Shown here one piece after another: positions 58,958 through 64,000 of a DNA stretch of 64,000 nt; position 1 is the stretch's first letter; every line of letters starts with the position of its first letter. The position numbers were made by a program, and so were the translations under genes. The DNA lies in contig JBBDXS010000011.1 of NCBI GenBank assembly GCA_040902195.1, positions 96,539 through 160,538 on the forward strand, read 5' to 3'. This stretch comes from JBBDXS01 sp040902195 (lineage in GTDB: Bacteria > Chloroflexota > Dehalococcoidia > DSTF01 > RBG-16-68-14). The notes beneath the pieces are model-generated. The model was not told where the DNA came from and made no database searches. It saw only the letters and a list, made by a program, of their open reading frames with translations.

Positions 58958-59623
58958 ATGGCAAACGAAGCGTTCGGCAAGGCGCTAAGCGAGGCGAGGA
59001 ACGCCCGCGGACTCACGCTCCACGATGTGGAGCGTGATACACGCATCTCCCAAAAATATCTCAAGGCGCTTGAAGAAGGCGACCTTACGGTGCTGCCGGC
59101 GCCGGTCTACGCGCGCGCGTTTACCCGTACCTACGCTCAGTACCTCGGATTGAATGCCCCGGCGATGGTTCAGCAGCTCCCCGGCGCCAAGCCTGAGGCC
59201 GATCTGCCGCCGCTTCCCACGGTCGGCCACGAGGCGACGCAGACGCTGATCACGCCGAGCTGGATCGTGGCGGGCGTCGTCGTTGCGATCCTCTTCTTCG
59301 CCGGTCTCGGCATTTTCTGGAATCGCGGCGGTGGCGACGGCAACGAGAACGTTTCGCGCCCGGTTGGCCAGGGCGCCGAGCAGGTCACGCCGCCAGTAAC
59401 ACAACCACCGCCTACCGTCGCGATTCAAGAAGGCGTCGTGCCGGACATCCGGAACGAGCACGTCTTCGAAGCGCTGCAGGCGCTGGCCACGGCGGGTCTG
59501 CCTTACCTCATCGTTGAGGTAGACAAGAACGACGCCGAGCAGGCGTACGTGTTCAACCAGAGCCCATCGCCGGGCACCGAGGCGTCGCCGGATACTGTCG
59601 TGACGCTGATGGTGGCGCGCTAG
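58958..59623 (+). CDS. RodZ-like HTH membrane protein with C-terminal PASTA domain
   Basis: A 221-residue type II membrane protein. The N-terminal Xre-like helix-turn-helix of the RodZ kind (LSEARNARGLTLHDVERDTR, ISQKYLKALEEGD, VYARAFTRTYAQYLGL) is followed by a transmembrane helix at about 102-123 and a Pro/Thr linker. The C-terminal domain (about 158-221: VVPDIRNEHVFEALQALA... NQSPSPGTEASP) is PASTA-like. PASTA domains sense peptidoglycan, so it may couple cell shape to wall state. HTH-PASTA pairing is atypical of classical RodZ. Confidence 0.82.
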   Translation: MANEAFGKALSEARNARGLTLHDVERDTRISQKYLKALEEGDLTVLPAPVYARAFTRTYAQYLGLNAPAMVQQLPGAKPEADLPPLPTVGHEATQTLITPSWIVAGVVVAILFFAGLGIFWNRGGGDGNENVSRPVGQGAEQVTPPVTQPPPTVAIQEGVVPDIRNEHVFEALQALATAGLPYLIVEVDKNDAEQAYVFNQSPSPGTEASPDTVVTLMVAR

Positions 59624-59648
59624 GCCCGCTTCTCCCCCAACCCAGGCG

Positions 59649-59939
59649 TTAGTACTGGACAGTCTCCACCTCGCTCTCGAGCAGCTCTGCGTCGAGGCGT
59701 GTGTTGCGGATGAACTCGACGATGGTGTCGAGCACCTCGCGCGCGTGGCCGGCATCGTTCGAGACGCAGCTTACGCCGATGGTGGCGATTTGCCAGCTAT
59801 CGTTGTCGTCCACTTCTGCAACGGCGACGTTGAACTTGTTACGAAGGCGCTGCGTGAGGGAGCGGAGGACCTGGCGTTTGCCTTTGAGCGAAGCGTTCTC
59901 GGGCAGTCGAAGGGTGACCCGGCAGACGCCGACGGTCAT
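59649..59939 (-). CDS. DUF503 (YlxP-like) family protein
   Basis: A 96-residue protein. MTVGVCRVTLRLPENASLKG, KRQVLRSLTQRLRNKFNVAV and AEVDDNDSWQIATIG are the DUF503 signature. Relatives lie near rbfA/infB and may act in ribosome maturation. It lies 4 nt after scpB, so it is in the scpB operon. Confidence 0.9.
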   Translation of the reverse strand: MTVGVCRVTLRLPENASLKGKRQVLRSLTQRLRNKFNVAVAEVDDNDSWQIATIGVSCVSNDAGHAREVLDTIVEFIRNTRLDAELLESEVETVQY

Positions 59940-59943
59940 GCCC

Positions 59944-60609
59944 TTACCCGTCTTCACGCTCCTCCGCGTCGACGGCGACAAGCTCCGGCGGCCCTTCGGC
60001 CGTGTCGTTCGTCTCCGGCGCCTCTGCGATTGAGGCAGCGGCGTCGGCGATCTCAGCAAGTTCGTCGATCTGCGGCAGTGGCGGCAGGTCCTCCGGCCGC
60101 TGTAGGCCGAAGTATTCAAGGAAACGCACCGTGGTTGCGAAGAGCACCGGACGTCCCGGGCCGGGCGCGCGACCGAGTTCCTCGATCAGCCCGCGCGATT
60201 GCAGCGTGGCGACGGAGTGGTCGGAGTTGACGCCGCGCACGGCTTCGATCTGGGCGCGAGTGACCGGCGAGCGGTACGCGATGATCGCAAGCGTCTCGAG
60301 CGACGCGCGCGAGAGGCGGCCGAACTCGACTTCGAGGAAGCGTTCGATGTACGGCGCGGCGGCAGGCACTGTAGCGAGCTGCACACGATCGCCCATGCGC
60401 TGGACGAAGACGCCGCGGCCGTCCGTGGAGTCAATCAGGTGCTCGACAGCCTTCTCGATGCGGTCGCGCGTGGTGTTCAGGCTCTTCGCGAGCGTGCCGA
60501 TCTCCTGGGGCTCGTCGGCGACAAAGAGAAGGCTCTCGATGACGGCCGGGAGGAGCTCAGGCTCCGGGCGTGGGAGCGTCTTCTCGTTCTTCGGCTGTAG
60601 ATGTGTCAT
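59944..60609 (-). CDS. scpB: SMC-Scp complex subunit ScpB
   Basis: A 221-residue component of the chromosome-condensing SMC complex. Two winged-helix domains carry ESLLFVADEPQEI, the LATVPAAAPYIERFLE segment, LSRASLETLAIIAYRSPVTR and IEAVRGVNSDHSVATLQSRG. The acidic C-terminal tail is typical. ScpA and SMC are outside the window. It overlaps the end of the upstream AmaP-like gene by 53 nt, an unusually long overlap; a later start is possible but not obvious. Confidence 0.92.
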   Translation of the reverse strand: MTHLQPKNEKTLPRPEPELLPAVIESLLFVADEPQEIGTLAKSLNTTRDRIEKAVEHLIDSTDGRGVFVQRMGDRVQLATVPAAAPYIERFLEVEFGRLSRASLETLAIIAYRSPVTRAQIEAVRGVNSDHSVATLQSRGLIEELGRAPGPGRPVLFATTVRFLEYFGLQRPEDLPPLPQIDELAEIADAAASIAEAPETNDTAEGPPELVAVDAEEREDG

Positions 60610-61219
60610 GAGGCTCGCTGCTGGGATACGGCGGAGTCGGGGATGTGTTTGTGCTGGGGGCGATCGCCGGACGCGCGACGCTCAGCTCTCGATAGTGTAT
60701 CTCGACCTGCGGTGCCTTCTCTAACTCGATGCCCATACGACCCTCGACGAGCTCGCGTGTGCGGCGCAGGGCCTCCTCAGTCGTGGCGGCGAGGTCGGCC
60801 TGGACGCCGACGAAGAGATCGAGCTTGACCTCCGCCTTTCGCCCGCGCGCTGCGACGTTCGCCTGGACGCCGCTCAGGCTTGGGAGCGGGCGCAGCTCGT
60901 CCTCGAGCCGCTGGACGACCTCATCGATGCCGATGCCGGCGTCGCCTGCACCCGACGTGCGGACGTGGACAGAGCCTGTCTCAGGGGGCGCCAGCTCGAA
61001 GATGATGAGCAGCCCGGCAAGCAGGACCAGGATCAGCCCACCGAGGGTGATCACGAGCTTCGTGCCCGTGCTGTTGTGCTTCTCGAGGTAGTTGGCGAGG
61101 TCGCCGAGCCTCTGGATGCTCTCGTCAGGCGCGCCCCAGGCGAGCAGGATCACGAGCAAAACCAGAAAGACGCCGATAAGCGCCCCGCCGACGATGATGG
61201 CGCGGTTGGTTACGTCCAT
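60557..61219 (-). CDS. AmaP-like (Asp23 anchor) membrane protein
   Basis: A 220-residue protein: two transmembrane helices (about 6-28 and 52-75), then an Asp23/Gls24-like domain (about 85-180: GIGIDEVVQRLEDELRPLPS, VGVQADLAATTEEALRRTRE, GIELEKAPQVEIHY) and a Pro/Ser tail. AmaP anchors Asp23 in Gram-positives. The role here is presumably in the envelope. ATG 61219 is preferred over the upstream GTG because of hydrophobic-start spacing. Confidence 0.78.
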   Translation of the reverse strand: MDVTNRAIIVGGALIGVFLVLLVILLAWGAPDESIQRLGDLANYLEKHNSTGTKLVITLGGLILVLLAGLLIIFELAPPETGSVHVRTSGAGDAGIGIDEVVQRLEDELRPLPSLSGVQANVAARGRKAEVKLDLFVGVQADLAATTEEALRRTRELVEGRMGIELEKAPQVEIHYRELSVARPAIAPSTNTSPTPPYPSSEPHDTSTAEEREDAPTPGA

Positions 61220-61362
61220 AGCGCTCCGGAGCCGGAGCACGAAGGCAGGCGATTAGCGCGGGGGATCTTGGTGTAGGACACGGCTCGCAGCCATCATACC
61301 GTATCGCTTCCGAGTGTCAACGAAACGATGTACTGCCAGCCGGGAGATGGCGATTCGCCCGT

Positions 61363-61455
61363 CTAGCAGGCCGTGAAGCCGCAGACGGGGCAGCAGCAGC
61401 AGCCCTCTCCGTAGACCAGGGGGCCACCGCAGTCGGGGCAACGATGTCGCTTCAT
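61363..61455 (-). CDS. 30-residue Cys-rich protein resembling the C-terminal tail of class II ribonucleotide reductase
   Basis: MKRHR is followed by CPDCGGPLVYGEGC, then CCCPVCGFTAC. This spacing of Cys pairs (CPxCGxxLxxxEGCxxCxxCGxxxC) matches the zinc/redox Cys tail of NrdJ-type RNRs, which rereduces the active site. Here it stands alone as a 30-codon gene. GGAG is 8 nt before the ATG, and an SOS-like promoter with a perfect operator lies 42 nt upstream. It could be a zinc-binding microprotein or a free RNR-reducing tail. The gap 61220-61362 between it and AmaP shows no gene. Confidence 0.7.
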   Translation of the reverse strand: MKRHRCPDCGGPLVYGEGCCCCPVCGFTAC

Positions 61456-61496
61456 GTCGAACGCTCCTGTGCGTACAGATGTTCTAGCTAAGAGCA

Positions 61497-61525
61497 AGAA
61501 TATCAGAACGCCCGTTCTTTGTCAA
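61497..61525 (-). promoter_or_regulatory. SOS-like promoter of the Cys-rich microprotein gene
   Basis: On the minus strand TTGACA (61525-61520), 17-nt spacer, TATTCT (61502-61497). The spacer contains AGAAC-GGGC-GTTCT (61505-61518), a perfect Gram-positive-type LexA box (GAACN4GTTC). The -35, spacing and -10 are identical to those of the ERF/Rad52-like gene promoter at 37462. Confidence 0.75.
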
Positions 61526-61544
61526 GCGCTGGTCTGCGATAGCC

Positions 61545-61573
61545 GTAGGGGCGGCTCGCGCGCCGCCCGCGCC
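61545..61573. repeat. GTAGGGGCGGCTCGCG palindrome
   Basis: GTAGGGGCGGCTCGCGCGCC followed by GCCCGCGCC. It is nearly identical to the copy at 5431, and lies between the two microprotein genes. Confidence 0.55.
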
Positions 61574-61592
61574 GGTCATGGTGAGGCGTGGA

Positions 61593-61709
61593 TCAGGAAG
61601 AGAGCCACTCGAAGAGCTCGCGGACCTTGGCGACGGCCCAGTCGAGCCGGTCGCGCTCGATCACCAGCAAGCCGCCCATGATGAGGATGCCGACGCCAAG
61701 CTCAGTCAC
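61593..61709 (-). CDS. 38-residue single-pass membrane micropeptide downstream of c-di-GMP riboswitch
   Basis: GTG at 61709 opens VTELGVGILIMGGLLVIERD and a C-terminal amphipathic helix (RLDWAVAKVRELFEWLSS). TATGCT-GGCGCC-GTG suggests a leaderless start in addition to read-through from the riboswitch leader. A longer frame to 61811 would begin within the terminator hairpin and is not favoured. It is the first open frame after the riboswitch, so it may be its target. Function unknown. Confidence 0.45.
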   Translation of the reverse strand: MTELGVGILIMGGLLVIERDRLDWAVAKVRELFEWLSS

Positions 61710-61796
61710 GGCGCCAGCATAACATAGGCGAAGGCCCGGCCGGATGCGTTCCGTGCCGGGCCTTCCCCTTACAGGAGGTCCGCGACGAGGTTGGGC

Positions 61797-61832
61797 CAAA
61801 GAGAGGCCCACCGCCTTCTTCTGGCGGTGGGC
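61797..61832 (-). terminator. Intrinsic terminator of the c-di-GMP riboswitch
   Basis: Minus strand GCCCACCGCC-AGAAGAA-GGCGGTGGGC, a perfect 10-bp stem, then CTCTCTTTGG. It begins 6 nt after the 3' end of the aptamer, as expected for an expression platform. A second hairpin (AAGGCCCGGC / GCCGGGCCTT at 61731-61764) lies before the micropeptide. Confidence 0.75.
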
Positions 61833-61837
61833 GAGAA

Positions 61838-61936
61838 GTCTCCGGTGGGCTCCGGCGGCCCGGCTGTCCTCGGCGGGGAACGAGGACCCGTGGCTTTGCG
61901 TCCCCGGCTTACACCGGGTTTGCCCTGATCGGAGAC
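61838..61936 (-). ncRNA. Cyclic di-GMP-I riboswitch (GEMM-I)
   Basis: The minus strand shows the GEMM-I landmarks: P1 closing helix GTCTCCG (5') with CGGAGAC (3'), CAGGGCAAACC, a hairpin with a GTAA tetraloop (CCGGT-GTAA-GCCGG), GGGACGCAAAGCCACGGG, a variable stem (TCCTCG / CGAGGA) and CAGCCGGGCCGCC. The order and spacing match known class I c-di-GMP aptamers. It is in the gap 61710-62039, downstream of the VOC gene and reading toward the 38-residue gene. Confidence 0.9.
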
Positions 61937-62039
61937 GATCCTCTTCGGTTGTGGGAGCTTCTCGCTTCCCGATAGCAGTATCGGCCGCGTCCGCGAAATC
62001 CGAAGTCTAGTTTCGGAAATAAAGTTCCGGTGTTGGTAG

Positions 62040-62888
62040 CTACGCCTTCGCCTGGGCGAGCTCCGGACGGCCCGACCAGTTCCAGGCCAGGTTCGTCCTG
62101 CTCACGCCCATCAGAACGCCGTGGAGCGCCTTGGGGTGGATGAACAGTCCCTCCGGGTTGTGGGCGTCCTTGCGACGTGCGTGCTGCGCCCCGTGCCGCT
62201 CGAGGCGCTCTATCACGCCGGGAACGTCGTCCGTCTCGACGTAGCACATGTAGATCGACTGGCCGCGCCTGGCGGCGAAGCGCCCCATGGCGCGCGTAGG
62301 GTCGGTGATTTGCGACAGCTCGATGCGGTCGAGGCGCGCGGGCGGGTCGAACAGCGTGAGCTGCCCCTTATAGCCGTAGTCCTCGCTCTTGAGCGGGGAG
62401 AAGCGGCTCTGGTCGAGATCGAAGGTGTCGGCGTAGAACGCGGCGGCGGCCTTGTGGTCGTCGACGATGTTCGTCACTTCGTAGAGCCAGGTGATCGCAC
62501 CAACGCGCTCGCGCTCTTCGTCAGGCGAGATGACCATACGCAGCCCCGGCGTCTGGCTCGCCTCGATGTGCACCTGTCCGCCTTCCTCGCGCCAGAGGAT
62601 GCCGCGCTCTGAGAGGCGGGCGCAGATCGCGGAGATGTCAGGCGTCGAGAAGCCCGCCGACATCAGCCCCTCCCCCCAGCGATCGAGGAAGTCGCGCACC
62701 GGGCCGTCGCCGGACGGCTCGCACAGCTCGAACAGGCTGATGCCCGCCTGCACGACGGTGCGCTTCGCGCCGAGAAGCGCGCTCGTGTCGTCGCGCACGG
62801 TCTCGGCGCCGAGCAGATCGTGGAAGGTCTTCGCTGCGGCGGCGCGGTCGCGAACGGCGAGCTGCATACGGTCTACACGGGTAAGCAT
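62040..62888 (-). CDS. VOC (glyoxalase-like) family protein, two-domain
   Basis: A 282-residue protein with two vicinal-oxygen-chelate modules: about 1-125 (VDRMQLAVRDRAAAAKTFHD ... LGAETV) and about 130-270 (AITWLYEVTNIVDDHKAAAA FYADTF). The first-strand metal His is replaced by Gln, so the metal site may be unusual. Dioxygenase, lyase or binding function is undecided. ATG 62888 has AGGAGGACCGCC before it, and an upstream in-frame ATG at 62924 is rejected. Confidence 0.82.
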   Translation of the reverse strand: MLTRVDRMQLAVRDRAAAAKTFHDLLGAETVRDDTSALLGAKRTVVQAGISLFELCEPSGDGPVRDFLDRWGEGLMSAGFSTPDISAICARLSERGILWREEGGQVHIEASQTPGLRMVISPDEERERVGAITWLYEVTNIVDDHKAAAAFYADTFDLDQSRFSPLKSEDYGYKGQLTLFDPPARLDRIELSQITDPTRAMGRFAARRGQSIYMCYVETDDVPGVIERLERHGAQHARRKDAHNPEGLFIHPKALHGVLMGVSRTNLAWNWSGRPELAQAKA

Positions 62889-62972
62889 GGCGGTCCTCCT
62901 GCTGCGATGTCCTCGGAGCGGCACCAGCGTAGTGCGCGCGCCGCCGCGTAGTCAAGCTGCTAAGCTAACGCC

Positions 62973-63683
62973 ATGGAATCGAAGGCGGAGAGCGCGGACA
63001 CGCCACGCGAGCCGGACGCGAGCGACCCGCCCGCCTGGGCGATGGCGCTCCACACGTGGACCCAGCGCTACACTCCCAAGTCTCGCCGGGGGCGCATCAC
63101 GTTCGCCATCGTCGTGGGTGGCCTCGTCATGGCCGTCTCGATCGGGCTGCTGGTGCTGTCGCTGGTGATCGATCTGAGCCAGGACCGCCTGCAGGGTTTC
63201 GGCTACGGCGGCGTCTTCCTCGCGAACCTGCTCAGCACCGCCACGGTGTTCGTGCCCGTGCCGGGGCTGACGGCTGTCGGGCAGGCGCTGATCATCCAGC
63301 AGGGCGCGACGCTCAATCCCGTCCTCGTCGGGCTGCTCGGCGGCACGGGCATGGCGCTGGGCGAGGTCACGGCGTACGCCGCGGGCACCGTCGGGTCGGA
63401 GATGGTGGCGGACGAGAACATTCAGGCGCCGCGTCTCGTGCGGCCGGCCGTCATGAAGATCATCTCGTGGGTTGACTGGCTGATGGACCACTACGGGTTC
63501 TGGACGTTGCTGATCCTCTCGGCGATCCCCAACCCCGCCTTCGAGCTGGCCGGGATCACGGCGGGCGCCGCGCGAATGAGTTTTCCTCGCTTCATGGTGG
63601 CGGTGCTGATCGGCAAGAACATCCGCGGGCTGTTGCTCGCGTTCCTCGGCGCGGCCGGCGTTCACGTCCCGCTGCTCACGTAG
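62973..63683 (+). CDS. VTT-domain (DedA/SNARE-associated-like) membrane protein
   Basis: A 236-residue inner-membrane protein with about five hydrophobic segments. VFVPVPGLTAVGQALIIQQG and GGTGMALGEVTAYAAGTVGS correspond to the glycine-rich re-entrant loop, and LILSAIPNPAFELAGITAGA the second half-site of VTT/DedA proteins. These act as lipid scramblases or undecaprenyl-phosphate flippases in other bacteria. Its 3' end is duplicated at the window edge. Confidence 0.85.
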   Translation: MESKAESADTPREPDASDPPAWAMALHTWTQRYTPKSRRGRITFAIVVGGLVMAVSIGLLVLSLVIDLSQDRLQGFGYGGVFLANLLSTATVFVPVPGLTAVGQALIIQQGATLNPVLVGLLGGTGMALGEVTAYAAGTVGSEMVADENIQAPRLVRPAVMKIISWVDWLMDHYGFWTLLILSAIPNPAFELAGITAGAARMSFPRFMVAVLIGKNIRGLLLAFLGAAGVHVPLLT

Positions 63684-63684
63684 T

Positions 63685-63892
63685 GTCATCCTGAGCCCTT
63701 CGCTTCGCTCGAGGGTAAACTCCGCGAAGGATCTCGCCCTGTGCGAAGACACTCCGCCCCCCTTCCTCCGCGGTTCACGCTTCAACGTGACGGGGTGTGG
63801 GGGGAGGAACGTAGGGGAGCCCTTCAGGGCTCCCGCAACTTCCGTCATCGATGACGTGCCGCGGCGGGAAGCCTAAAGGCTTCCCCTACAAG
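63685..63892. repeat. Repeat block after the VTT gene
   Basis: The gap 63684-64000 has no gene. It holds TGTCATCCTGAGCCCTTCGC (63685 on) with TTCGCTTCGCTCGAGGGTAA, and at 63811-63892 a composite palindrome: GTAGGGGAGCCCTTCAGGGC and, 50 nt later, GGAAGCCTAAAGGCTTCCCC TAC. Confidence 0.65.
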
Positions 63893-63899
63893 TGTTGCG

Positions 63900-64000
63900 C
63901 CGGTTGCTGCTCGCGCTCCTCGGCGCGGCCGGCGTTCACGTCCCGCGCTGCTCACGTAGTGTCATCCTGAGCCCTTCGCTTCGCTCGAGGGTAAACTCCG
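63900..64000. repeat. Direct repeat of the VTT gene 3' end and its flank
   Basis: 63900-64000 is a near-copy of about 63622-63720: CTCCTCGGCGCGGCCGGCGT, TCACGTCCCGC..TGCTCACGTAG and the following GTCATCCTGAGCCC element. It has a few substitutions and a 2-nt insertion that shifts the frame before the stop. The copy is cut by the window edge. Confidence 0.75.

Noticed and set aside
61731..61764. Second hairpin after the c-di-GMP riboswitch as an independent terminator
   Set aside because: It lacks a T-rich tail on the minus strand; the hairpin at 61797-61832 is the better candidate.
1..64000. tRNA, rRNA and insertion sequences
   Set aside because: No tRNA-like TPsiC/anticodon folds, rRNA stretches or transposase genes with terminal repeats were recognised by eye; a tRNAscan or ISfinder run would be needed to be certain.

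Overview
The window is GC-rich chromosomal DNA of a free-living bacterium, most likely a Chloroflexota member (Dehalococcoidia-like). This is inferred from gene content: a 1614-residue membrane protein with the YYYFG signature of the Chlor_Arch_YYY (DUF2298) family, secreted TolB-propeller proteins ending in dockerins, a DUF1786 protein, and TAnnnT -10 hexamers placed 6-12 nt before many start codons, which suggests leaderless mRNAs. No rRNA, tRNA, CRISPR array, prophage or insertion sequence was recognised.

Layout. 1-4.2 kb: truncated SDR oxidoreductase, a GYD-GYD-PlsC acyltransferase fusion, an MFS exporter and a J-like membrane protein. 4.3-11.7 kb: TCA-cycle block (isocitrate dehydrogenase, malate dehydrogenase, class I fumarase alpha and beta), interrupted by two tandem alpha/beta-hydrolase/adenylate-cyclase fusions and a cupin. 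11.7-15.4 kb: a promoter-equipped 31-residue peptide gene, DUF1786, a DUF488 remnant, a hypothetical gene and an enoyl-CoA hydratase. 15.4-23.1 kb: polysaccharide block (GT2, UDP-sugar dehydrogenase, epimerase, methyltransferase, a large membrane protein, RmlD). 23.2-29.6 kb: thiamine block; thiE faces a minus-strand operon led by a TPP riboswitch with a terminator (thiD, cytX, small membrane protein, thiG, tenI, thiS-thiO fusion). 29.6-41.5 kb: SprT-like protease, the giant membrane protein, cupredoxin, gap, an ERF/Rad52-like protein behind an SOS-like promoter, XerC/D recombinase, RidA, LOG-like protein, thioesterase and enolase.

41.6-50.6 kb is the most distinctive stretch: seven consecutive secreted proteins (RCC1 propeller, five TolB/PD40 propellers, CSLREA beta-helix), all ending in a type I dockerin module. 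No cohesin is present in the window. 50.6-53.3 kb: a LuxR-HTH/glutamate racemase fusion and a PadR-membrane protein-micropeptide operon. 53.9-61.2 kb: cyclase-family hydrolase, a low-GC orphan, Eis-like acetyltransferase, DUF2277, epimerase, RodZ-like PASTA protein, DUF503, ScpB and an AmaP-like protein. 61.3-62.0 kb holds two tiny genes: a 30-residue Cys-rich protein resembling the C-terminal tail of class II ribonucleotide reductase behind an SOS-like promoter, and a 38-residue membrane peptide downstream of a c-di-GMP-I riboswitch. The window ends with a VOC protein, a VTT/DedA-type protein and a duplicated gene end.

Non-coding space is filled with short palindromic repeat families. One family lies inside the coding sequence of both cyclase genes, and a repeat-like sequence forms the linker of the ThiS-ThiO fusion. 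The best candidates for undescribed biology are the dockerin array, the twin SOS-like promoters that join an annealase-like protein to an RNR-tail micropeptide, and the riboswitch/micropeptide pair.
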